A DNA stretch of 64,000 nucleotides from Sulfurovum sp. TSL1 (GCF_019972135.1 NZ_BPFI01000001.1:107106-171105), one strand, 5' to 3'; positions 28,796 through 36,838 are shown, counted from the stretch's first letter. Program-made: numbers and translations. The notes: generated by a model not told the origin, from the sequence alone.

Positions 28796-30179
28796 TATTG
28801 CCCTTTCTCTAGCTGTGGGCATGCTGCTGGGAGGCTGTTCTATGGCTCCGGAACTTGAAGTCAAGAATCCTGAGCTGCCAAAAAACATGCACACGTCATC
28901 TGAGAAGATAGATAAGCAATGGTGGCGGGGATTTAATGACCCGACATTGAACAGAGTGATCGATGATGCACTGGAACAAAGTGATGACCTGAAACTTGCC
29001 ATGGCCAATGTCAGTCTGGCCAAAGCAACTTTGGGATTGGCGAATGCAGAACGTTACCCGGATATCACGGGATCTGCAGATGCCTATCGTCAACGTACCA
29101 GTGCCGAGAGCCTTTCACCTTTCTCAGGTGTCACCTACAATAATTTTGGACTCTCTTCGACCATTGGATATGAATTTGATTTCTGGGGTAAGTTTGCCAA
29201 TGCTGAAAAAGGGGCATGGTCGCGTTTACTGGCCAGTGAAGCAGATAAAGAGACCGCACGTATCAGTCTGGTTTCCGGGGTTGCAGAACTCTATATCCAG
29301 CAGATCGCTCTGAAACAGAAAATGACGCTGCTTGAAGAGATGGTCAAAGCATACAAAGAGAGCTATGAGTATAGAAAGCGTGAGTTCCGTCATGGCCAGA
29401 TCAATGAATTGGTCGTCGGGCAGTCCCATGCACTTTATGCCAATGCGCAAGTGACACTTGCCTCCCTTAAAAAAGCTGCAGCATTAAATGAAAATGCCTT
29501 GGCATTGACGATCGGTTATGCCCCGAAACAGCAGTTTGAAGGACAGATCGATGTTCCACTTCAATTACCTGAGGTACAAAAGGTACCAGCAGGGATCGGT
29601 TCGGAGTTATTGCAGCGCCGTCCGGATATCCTCGCTGCCGAAGAGCGCTTGCGTGCCGCCAATGCAGATATCGGCGTGGTAAAAGCGAACTATTTCCCCT
29701 CTATCTCATTGACCAGTACGGCAGGTTTGCAAAGTATTGAGTTGGACAAGCTGTTGACGTCATCCGCCAAAACCTGGGGAGTCGGCCCTTCGTTGAATCT
29801 CCCTCTGCTGGATTTTGGTCGTGTGAAACGTTCGGTGCAGCGTACCGAAGCAGAAAAAGAGATCGCCATGATCACGTATACCAAAACAGTGAAAAAAGCA
29901 TTTACCGAGGTCTATGATGCATTGGCCCAGATCAAACATTCACAGGTACAGATTGCGGCACAAAATCGGGAGGTCAAAGCACTGAAGCAGGTACTTGAAC
30001 TTTCCGAGAAACAGTTCAAAAGCGGCTACGGGATATATTTGGATCTCTTGACCGCCAAACGGGAGCTACTGAGTACACGTATAGCAATGATCGATCTGAA
30101 TGCTGAATTGATCGTCAACCAGATCGTCCTTTTTAAAGCACTTGGCGGAGGTTGGAAACGGACACAGCGTCTACCCTGA
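28785..30179 (+). CDS. RND efflux outer-membrane factor (OprM/NodT-type lipoprotein)
   Basis: 464 residues with a lipobox (LLGGCSM, Cys ~18), so the channel is likely lipid-anchored. The two TolC-like repeats appear as NADIGVVKANYFPSISLTST and the paired long helices (RTEAEKEIAMITYTKTVKKA; LELSEKQFKSGYGIYLDLLTA). ELLQRRPDILAAEERLRAANADIG is the diagnostic OprM-family block. It completes the tripartite pump and overlaps the permease gene. A complex hairpin follows. Confidence 0.95.
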   Translation: MKTNIALSLAVGMLLGGCSMAPELEVKNPELPKNMHTSSEKIDKQWWRGFNDPTLNRVIDDALEQSDDLKLAMANVSLAKATLGLANAERYPDITGSADAYRQRTSAESLSPFSGVTYNNFGLSSTIGYEFDFWGKFANAEKGAWSRLLASEADKETARISLVSGVAELYIQQIALKQKMTLLEEMVKAYKESYEYRKREFRHGQINELVVGQSHALYANAQVTLASLKKAAALNENALALTIGYAPKQQFEGQIDVPLQLPEVQKVPAGIGSELLQRRPDILAAEERLRAANADIGVVKANYFPSISLTSTAGLQSIELDKLLTSSAKTWGVGPSLNLPLLDFGRVKRSVQRTEAEKEIAMITYTKTVKKAFTEVYDALAQIKHSQVQIAAQNREVKALKQVLELSEKQFKSGYGIYLDLLTAKRELLSTRIAMIDLNAELIVNQIVLFKALGGGWKRTQRLP

Positions 30180-30206
30180 TAGCTGCCGTTTCATGGCACA
30201 GAAGAG

Positions 30207-30244
30207 GAAGCATTCTACAAAGATCTTTGTAGTGCAAGTGCTTC
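30207..30244 (+). terminator. Compound hairpin ending the RND operon
   Basis: An 18-bp perfect palindrome (CTACAAAGATCTTTGTAG, 30215-30232) nested inside GAAGCA/TGCTTC arms and followed by TTT. A second small hairpin (CATTAAA/TTTAATG) lies at 30253-30270. Confidence 0.65.
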
Positions 30245-30315
30245 TTTAGAGCCATTAAATCCCTTTAATGTCTAATTTATATACAATATGTTTACGCTAA
30301 GCATTAAATTTCTGA

Positions 30316-30321
30316 TTATAA
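30316..30321 (+). promoter_or_regulatory. -10 element placed for a leaderless antiporter transcript
   Basis: A consensus TATAAT ends 6 bp before the ATG of the KefB-like gene, with no Shine-Dalgarno between them. A transcript starting at the usual distance would begin at or next to the A of the start codon. Confidence 0.4.
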
Positions 30322-30327
30322 TTGCGC

Positions 30328-31944
30328 ATGGACACTTTATTATTAGCAATTTTTGCAACGATTTTTATTGCAACACTACTCAATATCATTTTCAAAAAAC
30401 AGAATATTTCGCATATTCTCGGATATATCTTTACGGGTACCATCATAAGTTATCTTTTTGATTTTAACTCACTGAAAATCGATTCTCTGGAATTGGTAGG
30501 GGAGTTCGGTATCGTCTTTTTAATGTTCACTATCGGTCTGGAACTCAGTTTTGAGAAGATCAAAAAAATGAAAGAGACCTTGCTCATTAATGGTGCCTTG
30601 CAACTTTTTTTAAGTGCACTCTTCTTTTTTCCTTTGGCCTTTTATGCGTTTCATTTAGATGTTACAGGTTCTATTATCATCGCGCTGGCATTCTCTTTAT
30701 CTTCAACGGCGATCGTGCTTCCGTATCTGAAAGAGTCTAAAGATATCTATACGCCGTATGGGAAAAAATCGGTCGGTATTTTGATCTTTCAAGACATATC
30801 GGTCATCCCTATTTTGCTGCTCATCACCTTTTTATCCTACGGGGCATCCGGAACCGATATCTCCATTATGGAGGTCATGCTCAAAACGGTGTTGGCATTG
30901 GTTTTCATCGTGCTGTTTATTCGCTATGTCGGTGATAAGATCGTTGATACGATGCTGAAGTTCGCAGCAAGAACACAACTCGAAGAGATCTTTCTTGGCG
31001 CTATTTTTACCATTGTACTGGGTATGGCAGTTTTGATGCATTCCATAGGCTTTACATACTCCCTGGGAGCCTTTATAGCCGGTGTTCTGATCGCCGATAC
31101 GAAATACGCCATTAAAGTAGAATCGGATATCCTGAGCTATAAGGATCTGCTTTTAAGTGTCTTCTTTTTCAGTGTGGGAACAAAAATCGATATCGTCTAT
31201 CTCTTTTCCAATCTTCATACGGTTTTCTTGATTTTCGCCTTGGTTTCGCTGGTAAAGATGGGGGTGATCTATCTGATCATAAAGAGAAAGGGAGATACCA
31301 ATACCTCTATGAAAACAGCGCTTGCTTTGGCGCAGATAGGAGGTTTTTCTTTTGTTATATTTGATCTGGCTTCGGTCAATCATCTGATCACACAGGATAT
31401 GGCAAATTTTTTATTTTTAATCACCTTCGTATCCATGATCGTCACCCCGTTCGTACTGAACAATATCTATAAACTCTCTTCCTATTTTGAAAAAGAGTTT
31501 TATGAATCTGACGTGATCACCCCGATCGATAAAAAAAATCATATTATCATCGTGGGATTTGGTACCCTGGGAAGAGCCGTTGCCAAAGAGCTTTATGCAA
31601 AAAACATTGATTTTATTATCATTTCGGACAATTTACAACATGTCTTGTTGGCAAGAAGAATTAATTTCCTTGCATATTTCGGACACCTGAACAAACGCCC
31701 CGTTATGGAGTCACTGAAGGTTGAAGAGAGTTCGGGGATTATTATTACTATGCAGGATGAACACACCAAAGATCTTATCAGCCAAGCCGTCATGGAGTAC
31801 TACAGTGATGCAAATATCATTATAAAAGTCGATACCGATGAAGAGAGACACCACTTCCAGGTGATGCGTAACATTGATTTTGTTGACTCGAACCATGAGT
31901 TATCCTCACGTCTTGTGGAGCTTTCATTAAAACATCACAAATAG
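30328..31944 (+). CDS. Cation:proton antiporter, CPA2/KefB type with RCK (TrkA-N) domain
   Basis: 538 residues. Eleven to twelve membrane helices contain HILGYIFTGTIISYLF, GEFGIVFLMFTIGLELSFEKI and FSLSSTAIVLPYL, the CPA2 fold. A cytosolic RCK nucleotide-binding domain follows from about residue 410 (HIIIVGFGTLGRAVAKELYAK). It should exchange K+ or Na+ for protons, gated by bound nucleotide. The ATG at 30328 is preferred to a TTG two codons earlier. It lacks the extended C-terminus of E. coli KefC. Confidence 0.9.
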   Translation: MDTLLLAIFATIFIATLLNIIFKKQNISHILGYIFTGTIISYLFDFNSLKIDSLELVGEFGIVFLMFTIGLELSFEKIKKMKETLLINGALQLFLSALFFFPLAFYAFHLDVTGSIIIALAFSLSSTAIVLPYLKESKDIYTPYGKKSVGILIFQDISVIPILLLITFLSYGASGTDISIMEVMLKTVLALVFIVLFIRYVGDKIVDTMLKFAARTQLEEIFLGAIFTIVLGMAVLMHSIGFTYSLGAFIAGVLIADTKYAIKVESDILSYKDLLLSVFFFSVGTKIDIVYLFSNLHTVFLIFALVSLVKMGVIYLIIKRKGDTNTSMKTALALAQIGGFSFVIFDLASVNHLITQDMANFLFLITFVSMIVTPFVLNNIYKLSSYFEKEFYESDVITPIDKKNHIIIVGFGTLGRAVAKELYAKNIDFIIISDNLQHVLLARRINFLAYFGHLNKRPVMESLKVEESSGIIITMQDEHTKDLISQAVMEYYSDANIIIKVDTDEERHHFQVMRNIDFVDSNHELSSRLVELSLKHHK

Positions 31945-32132
31945 TCCTCCAATAAGACACTACATAGTGTTCTGACGGTAAAGAGGGTGGATTTTATGAT
32001 GGGTCCATCCTTGGAAAGACACTGCAAATTTATGTTCTTTGTATGCCAATCGCTTATGATTTTATGAGATTACAGATAAATTATGCTAGTATCACACAAA
32101 ATTAGTATGATTTATGTAAAAAAGGATAAAAG

Positions 32133-32582
32133 ATGACAAGTGGAAAAGTATTATCATTATATATCACTATGCCAGATATGATGCGTTCAGGTCACCGTAT
32201 GAGAGTTGAAGACATAGAGTGTGACGAAAATGGTATCATGGGAAGCAGAGACTATGAAAATGGAACCGAACATACGATGGTGTTGGTTTCAAAAAAGAGT
32301 TATGACATCATAGAAGAAGCAGAACTTGTTTTTGAACGGGGTCTTTTAATGGAAGACATTTATGTCGATGTAGACCTCTATCATCTGAAAAAAGGATCTA
32401 TCATTGAGATAGGCGAAATGATCTTTGAAGTGACTGGGGCGTGTGAAGATTATCGGTATCTTTATGCCTTTGCACCCGAGCTTCCTGAACTTATTCAAGG
32501 AAACCGTGGTCTTTTTATTACCCCAATAGAGTACGGAAGAATCGAAGTTGGTGATGAAGTAAACGTGATAAAAGAGGCCTAA
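32133..32582 (+). CDS. MOSC-domain protein
   Basis: 149 residues resembling small MOSC proteins related to the C-terminal domain of molybdenum-cofactor sulfurase. Matching features are FERGLLMEDIYVDVDLYHLKKGSIIEIG (as in 'R-G-x-x-[TV]-x-x-[IV]-D-[LV]-x-x-L-x-x-G') and FEVTGACEDYRYL. The latter carries the conserved TG-x-C cysteine that can hold persulfide sulfur. Such proteins act in Moco or sulfur transfer. AAAGGA lies upstream. It is 1 bp before the next gene, so the two are coupled. Confidence 0.75.
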   Translation: MTSGKVLSLYITMPDMMRSGHRMRVEDIECDENGIMGSRDYENGTEHTMVLVSKKSYDIIEEAELVFERGLLMEDIYVDVDLYHLKKGSIIEIGEMIFEVTGACEDYRYLYAFAPELPELIQGNRGLFITPIEYGRIEVGDEVNVIKEA

Positions 32583-32583
32583 T

Positions 32584-33051
32584 ATGAAAAAAATAGGTAT
32601 CGGTATAGACTACAGCAACATCTGTAAAGACTATAATACTTCCTATTTGGATCGAGATAATAAAGACCCTGCAACCACGAAATGTATGAAACAAGTACTT
32701 ACTTGGACTCAGGGTTTTTTATCTGAACTTTTAGAGCACTTTGGTTATACCATACATCATCTGCATTCTGTTACGCCAGTAAAGATAGAGGATGTCGCTT
32801 CAAAAAGATTTCTTTTTTACTCTTTGGAGAAAGAGATCACGCTGCAAAGCTATGTGATACAAAAAGCGTATGTGGAATATGGATCTTTGAGTGCCTGGGA
32901 GTTGGAAAGCGAGGAGGGCATACTAATACAGAATGAAGAAGATGGGGGAGGGATATTTCTCTATTTCAATGAAAACTCCAGTGAACATCAATGGATCCTC
33001 GATAAGCTCAAAGCGTTCTCTTTAGATGAAGTTCCCTTTCATGCAAAGTAA
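32584..33051 (+). CDS. Unknown protein coupled to the MOSC gene
   Basis: 155 residues, soluble. Notable are two early cysteines (NICKDY, TKCMKQV), an aromatic middle (YVIQKAYVEYGSLSAWELE) and a Gly/Glu-rich loop (QNEEDGGGIFLYFNEN). It follows the MOSC gene by 1 bp. Its last ~10 codons (DEVPFHAK) are copied, with changes, downstream of the first duplicated gene at 33731, marking the left edge of a tandem duplication. Function not recognised. Confidence 0.7.
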   Translation: MKKIGIGIDYSNICKDYNTSYLDRDNKDPATTKCMKQVLTWTQGFLSELLEHFGYTIHHLHSVTPVKIEDVASKRFLFYSLEKEITLQSYVIQKAYVEYGSLSAWELESEEGILIQNEEDGGGIFLYFNENSSEHQWILDKLKAFSLDEVPFHAK

Positions 33052-33730
33052 AAAAGATGCAATGGTGAGATAATATATTTATTTTTTATTATAAGTTATA
33101 ATTATTATTACCATGAAGAATTCTGCTGATAATCCACCTTTTTTAGAGAAGTTCTTATCATTTTTGTGCATACTTCTGTTTTATTATGATACAATTAAAA
33201 TAGTTGATTTGATAGATATCTCGAAGAAAAACATACTATCAGATCTTTAGGCTTTTCATTGAAAATGATCAGCAATATTACTTTAGGAGAAAATGTAATG
33301 AAAGTAATTAAAGAAAAACTGGAAGAAATTGTAGCACTGATGAACGATCCGGAAGCAACGGTATCGGAAAAAGAAGTGAAAGAGAAACTTGAATCAGTGA
33401 TGTCTCTTCTGAATAATCCTGAAAAAATTGAAATGAGCGAAAAAGAAACCAAAGAAAAATTAGAAGAGATCGTAGCACTTGTGAACAATGTGATGGTAGA
33501 CCCGGATATCGATATTGAATATTGTATACCTGATGTAGCGACAACATTAGACACTTGTGATGTTTCCGGAGATCCGTATATCTTGGTGACATATATTGTG
33601 AGTGACTATGCAAGACCGACACGTAAGATCCGTTTATCCGGTTCAAATATGCAAAATACACCAAAAGTAATAGCTGACCTGATTACTTTCTCTATTGAAC
33701 AATTTAAAAGTGAGATAGACACTGTAGAGA
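33022..33730 (+). repeat. Tandem duplication, unit 1 (~709 bp)
   Basis: The unit runs from the last codons of the preceding gene (TTTAGATGAAG, then CCCTTTCATGCAA) through a long leader and the first duplicated gene. The same series of blocks begins again at 33731. Blocks shared in order are the TTAGATGAAG junction, AATGGTGAGATAA, CTTCTGTTTTATTATGATAC, CTTTTCATTGAAAATGATCA and the gene itself. Confidence 0.85.
33190..33195 (+). promoter_or_regulatory. -10 element of duplicated gene 1
   Basis: TACAAT within the block CTTCTGTTTTATTATGATAC that is conserved in both duplication units. It implies a leader of about 95 nt containing a small conserved hairpin (TTTTC-ATT-GAAAA) before the ribosome-binding site. 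Confidence 0.45.
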
Positions 33731-33738
33731 TTAGATGA
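33298..33738 (+). CDS. Duplicated unknown protein, copy 1 (three helical repeats plus a mixed domain)
   Basis: 146 residues. Residues 1-70 are three imperfect ~24-residue acidic helical repeats: KLEEIVALMNDPEATVSEKE, KLESVMSLLNNPEKIEMSEK and KLEEIVALVNNVMVDPDIDI. The second half is a mixed alpha/beta domain (EYCIPDVATT, YILVTYIVSDYARPTRKIRL, GSNMQNTPKVIADLITFSI). AGGAGA lies 8 bp before the ATG. An ATG 13 codons upstream lies before that site and is rejected. No signal peptide. Family not recognised. It is paralogous to the gene at 34013 at ~85% identity by eye. Confidence 0.75.
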   Translation: MKVIKEKLEEIVALMNDPEATVSEKEVKEKLESVMSLLNNPEKIEMSEKETKEKLEEIVALVNNVMVDPDIDIEYCIPDVATTLDTCDVSGDPYILVTYIVSDYARPTRKIRLSGSNMQNTPKVIADLITFSIEQFKSEIDTVEIR

Positions 33739-33902
33739 AGCTCCCTTTCATGCAAGGTAAAAAAATGAAATGGTGAGATAAGATATTTCTTTATTCGTCA
33801 TCATCATTCATCTTAATCCCCTCATGAAACGTTTTGCTGATAATTCCCCTTTTTTAGAGGAATTTTTGTCATTTTTTGTCGCATACTTCTGTTTTATTAT
33901 GA

Positions 33903-33908
33903 TACAAT
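33903..33908 (+). promoter_or_regulatory. -10 element of duplicated gene 2
   Basis: TACAAT in the conserved block GTTTTATTATGATACAATTA, matching the element at 33190. Each copy therefore has its own promoter. Confidence 0.45.
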
Positions 33909-34012
33909 TATCATAAGGGGTTTGGTAGATATCCCTTAAGAAAAAGATACTATCATATCTTCATGCTTTTCATTGAAAATGATCAGCTAACTTATTTTAG
34001 GAGAAAATTGTT

Positions 34013-34453
34013 ATGAAAGAAATTAAAGAAAAATTGGAAGAAATTGTAGCACTGATGAACGATCCGGAAGCAACGGTAATGGAAAAAGAAGTGAAAGAGA
34101 AACTTGAATCAGTGATGTCTCTTCTGAATAATCCTGAAGAAATTGAAATGAATGAAAAAGAAACCAAAGCGAAACTCGAAGAGATTGTTGCACTTGTGAA
34201 TAATGTGATGGTAGACCCGGATATCGATATTGAATATTGTATACCTGATGTAGCGACAACAGCAGAAAGTTGTGATGTTACAGGAGATCCTTATATTTTA
34301 GCGACTTATGTTGTGAGCGAATACACTAGACCAACACGTAAGATACGTTTATCCGGTTCAAACATGCAAAACACACCAAGAGTGATAGCTGATCTGGTTA
34401 CTTTCTCTATTGAACAATTTAAAAGTGAGATAGACTCTGTAGAGATGGGTTAA
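34013..34453 (+). CDS. Duplicated unknown protein, copy 2
   Basis: 146 residues, the same length as copy 1, with the same three helical repeats and C-terminal domain. Most differences are conservative (for example NPEKIEMSEK versus NPEEIEMNEK; TLDTCDVSGD versus TAESCDVTGD). TAGGAGA lies upstream of the ATG. That both copies stay intact, with their own promoters, suggests both are used, perhaps for dosage or as a heteromer. Confidence 0.75.
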   Translation: MKEIKEKLEEIVALMNDPEATVMEKEVKEKLESVMSLLNNPEEIEMNEKETKAKLEEIVALVNNVMVDPDIDIEYCIPDVATTAESCDVTGDPYILATYVVSEYTRPTRKIRLSGSNMQNTPRVIADLVTFSIEQFKSEIDSVEMG

Positions 34454-34520
34454 ACCCTCTCTTGAAAGAAGATTTTATCTAGGCTAAAAAAGTTTTATCT
34501 TTAGCCTGAAAATTTACTGC

Positions 34521-35111
34521 CTATTTAACAATTTCATGGAATTGTTCATAGACCCTTTTGACGTATTTTGGTTTCAGACCTGTAGTTTTGATCTCTGCAA
34601 GCTCTTGTTTAATATGCTCCTGTGTAATGGCGATGAGATTTTCCCATCTTTTTACCAAAAAGTTTCTTATATCTGCTTCAAAATCACCGTTATACTCAGG
34701 ATATGCAGCATTTAATTTCTCTACAATATCAGCAAACTCTGTCTCTTTAATCATCTCTAACTGCTCTTTTGGATGTGTTTTTTCGACATCTACAAGGTGT
34801 GCCCAGCCAGTTTCTACTATGACCTTTAACTCTTGTGCATAATCTCTCTCTTCGTTCGGAAACTTTTGGATCAATGCTGCAGCGATATCTTTGAGTGCAT
34901 TGGAATTGACGATCTCTAACTCTTCTTCAAACCCTTTTAGGTTTGCTTCATACTCTGCTGCATCTTCATACATTTTTGCGATCTCAGCATTTTTACTGTT
35001 CACTTTATCGTTTTTTTTGGGAACAGTATTATCTTTCGCTGCATCTGCATGCGCAGCTTTAAGTTCTTCCATTTGTAATTCTAAATAGAGCTTTTCTTTC
35101 TTTTCAGCCAT
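34521..35111 (-). CDS. Helical, possibly coiled-coil protein of unknown function
   Basis: 196 residues, highly charged and almost wholly helical (LYLELQMEELKAAHADAAKD, EIAKMYEDAAEYEANLKGFE, ITQEHIKQELAEIK), without a signal peptide, membrane segment or cysteines. It is convergent with the duplicated gene. A perfect 21-bp palindrome lies 45 bp upstream of its start and could control it. Family not recognised. Confidence 0.65.
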   Translation of the reverse strand: MAEKKEKLYLELQMEELKAAHADAAKDNTVPKKNDKVNSKNAEIAKMYEDAAEYEANLKGFEEELEIVNSNALKDIAAALIQKFPNEERDYAQELKVIVETGWAHLVDVEKTHPKEQLEMIKETEFADIVEKLNAAYPEYNGDFEADIRNFLVKRWENLIAITQEHIKQELAEIKTTGLKPKYVKRVYEQFHEIVK

Positions 35112-35155
35112 CGTATCAATACCCCATAATGATTTTTTTGTATTCTAGCATTAGT

Positions 35156-35176
35156 TGTTTAATTATTAATTAAACA
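35156..35176. promoter_or_regulatory. 21-bp perfect palindrome, candidate operator
   Basis: TGTTTAATTA and TAATTAAACA around a single central T, between the helical protein gene (minus) and the GNAT gene (plus). Perfect symmetry of this length suits a dimeric regulator. Confidence 0.5.
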
Positions 35177-35326
35177 CCCGACCTCAGGAATAAGATAAAC
35201 AATAAACAGGCTTTATATTGCCTCATTTAGGCTCTAAGACATCGATATAAATGTAAGTTCAAACCTATTTAATAAATTGCAGAGAAAAAAAATGATAAAA
35301 TACACAAAAAATAAAAGGAAGATATC

Positions 35327-35602
35327 ATGTCCAATACACTAATTCACAATGAAGATGAATGTAAATATGAATACCATATAGATGACCATGTAGCCTATAT
35401 TACATATGAGGATCAAAATGGGAACATGCTTTTGACAGAGACCCAGGTACCAGATGCGTTGGCAGGACAAGGTCTTGCTAAGACGCTTTTGGAAGATGTA
35501 CTTGAAGAGATCAGAAAAGCAAATAAAAAAGCTGTAGCTAAATGTTCATATATAGAAAAATATCAAGAAAAAAACCCAGAAAAAAGTGATCTGTTTGCAT
35601 AG
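35327..35602 (+). CDS. Small GNAT-like N-acetyltransferase (YjdJ/Gtn_acetyltr_2 type)
   Basis: 91 residues covering the core of the short GNAT subfamily (PF14542-like). A beta-strand pair (HVAYITYEDQNGNMLLTETQ) is followed by the acetyl-CoA loop VPDALAGQGLAKTLLEDVLEE (equivalent to VP..LRGQGIA..L) and KAVAKCSYIEKYQEKNPE (equivalent to 'P.C.Y...Y...NPE.'). Substrate unknown; plant and human homologues are equally short. AAGGAAG precedes the ATG. Single gene with a hairpin downstream. Confidence 0.88.
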   Translation: MSNTLIHNEDECKYEYHIDDHVAYITYEDQNGNMLLTETQVPDALAGQGLAKTLLEDVLEEIRKANKKAVAKCSYIEKYQEKNPEKSDLFA

Positions 35603-35614
35603 ATCTATCCAATT

Positions 35615-35644
35615 GAATAAGTCTAAAGAGATTTAGATTTATTC
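35615..35644 (+). terminator. Hairpin after the GNAT gene
   Basis: Inverted repeat GAATAAGTCTAAA / TTTAGATTTATTC (one mismatch) with a 4-nt loop. Confidence 0.6.
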
Positions 35645-35838
35645 ACTACCATATCCTTCATATATCGGATATGCTCAACAACAATAGTTGAATCTTTCTA
35701 TCATACCTCTATTACCACATGGTAAAACATAACATTGCTTACTATATATAAGTGAGAAGAGTATAACCATTAAACGATGCAGATTTCACTATTTGCTTTA
35801 TTTTATACATGACTTTTATCAGTTTTTCCTATGATTTA

Positions 35839-35893
35839 TGCAACATTTAGTAACTATTTGACTGATATCTGCAACATTTAGTAACTATTTGAC
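35839..35893. repeat. Pair of exact 24-bp direct repeats upstream of cluster 1
   Basis: TGCAACATTTAGTAACTATT followed by TGAC occurs at 35839-35862 and again, identical, at 35870-35893. Repeat start to repeat start is 31 bp, about three helical turns. It lies 230-285 bp before the first gene of oxidoreductase cluster 1, so two protein dimers could bind the same DNA face. Confidence 0.85.
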
Positions 35894-36074
35894 ATAAGTC
35901 TATCGTATAATAGGGGTCTTGTCTTCTATATTTAAATTATATTCGATACTATTAGACACAAATTCATGTTTTTCAAAGATGTGAAGGTACCTAGTTGTAC
36001 TTTCTATTTGAGAACTTTATATCTACTGATAATGAATTTTAAATGTTAAATACACTGGAATTTAAAAATGTTTT

Positions 36075-36092
36075 AATACACTTTAGTGTATT
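36075..36092. promoter_or_regulatory. 18-bp palindrome in the cluster 1 leader
   Basis: AATACAC-TTTA-GTGTATT, 33 bp upstream of the first start codon. An extra half-site (AATACAC) lies at about 36050. It could be an operator or a small hairpin in the 5' leader. Confidence 0.5.
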
Positions 36093-36124
36093 TTTCAAAA
36101 CTTCATACATATAAGGAGTCAACT

Positions 36125-36838
36125 ATGACGAAAATCGTAACAGAAGGTCCTGCTGGGTATATGCCACAGTCAGCACCGGCAATGGGGGTAGAGCTTGCGC
36201 CAGAAGGTTCAGCTTTGCTTTATGGTAATGTTGTCACACCTGAAGAGGCAATGAGAGATGCTGCTAGAGCACTACTCACAAGAGACAACCCAACAATCTT
36301 CCCTGGTCCACAAGTTTTATGGGACTGGAAAGATGATGTTGCGGAAAAAGCTGCAGCAATTTTAGATCTTGCATCTGAGATTCCAAACTGTAAAATCATT
36401 CCAATGCCAGATTACAGACCAAAATATCCGAAGATCGATGTTAAGGCTGAAATCAATCCAAATCACCCAAATCTAACAATCTTGGATAACAGAATCAAAG
36501 CTTGTGTTTTTGTCGGTGTGCATTGTCACTATGCAAATCTTTCTCTTAGAATGATCCGTGCAGGTACTGATTGTTATACAACTGCATTATGTGCTTATAT
36601 GGGACATGAAGAAGCAATGGCATCAATTAGAGATCTCCATGCATCAGACATTCAAAAGTTCAAAGAGATAGTAATTGAAGAAAGAAACAAATTAGGCATT
36701 GAGTGGGAAACTACTCTACCACCTGAAAATCCGTCTTTAGAAAAAGAAGATTACAGTACATTATCACCGGCTGATTATGGCGAGTATAGAAGTCTCATCA
36801 TGACCAAAAAAGGTGAGCATGTTACTGAAGTCGAATAA
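36125..36838 (+). CDS. 2-oxoacid:ferredoxin oxidoreductase cluster 1, fifth (E-type) subunit, CODH-beta/ACS-epsilon-like
   Basis: 237 residues starting MTKIVTEGPAGYMP after AAGGAG. It is related to the subunit at 58199 through IFPGPQVL, YRPKYPKID, EINPNHPNLTI and GVHCHYAN. The fold pattern is that of the CO-dehydrogenase beta / acetyl-CoA synthase epsilon family (PF02552-like), found as the extra E subunit in five-subunit pyruvate and 2-oxoglutarate:ferredoxin oxidoreductases of Hydrogenobacter. Its exact job is not established. The conserved His-Cys-His and Asp-Cys-Tyr could bind metal or nucleotide; that is inference. It has a ~50-residue C-terminal extension that the cluster 2 copy lacks. 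First gene of the E-A-B-G-D operon. Confidence 0.8.
   Translation: MTKIVTEGPAGYMPQSAPAMGVELAPEGSALLYGNVVTPEEAMRDAARALLTRDNPTIFPGPQVLWDWKDDVAEKAAAILDLASEIPNCKIIPMPDYRPKYPKIDVKAEINPNHPNLTILDNRIKACVFVGVHCHYANLSLRMIRAGTDCYTTALCAYMGHEEAMASIRDLHASDIQKFKEIVIEERNKLGIEWETTLPPENPSLEKEDYSTLSPADYGEYRSLIMTKKGEHVTEVE

Larger units (their letters stand above)
33731..34453 (+). repeat. Tandem duplication, unit 2 (~720 bp)
   Basis: Second unit. The junction lies at the 3' end of duplicated gene 1, where the tail of the 32584 gene reappears (TTAGATGAAG, CCCTTTCATGCAAGG) as non-coding DNA. It includes the leader, promoter block and the second gene. Leader divergence (small indels, substitutions) is higher than in the genes. 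Confidence 0.85.
35645..36124. other. Long leader region before oxidoreductase cluster 1
   Basis: 480 bp without a credible gene. It holds the 24-bp direct repeats (35839-35893) and an 18-bp palindrome (36075-36092), so it is probably the main control region of cluster 1. Confidence 0.6.
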
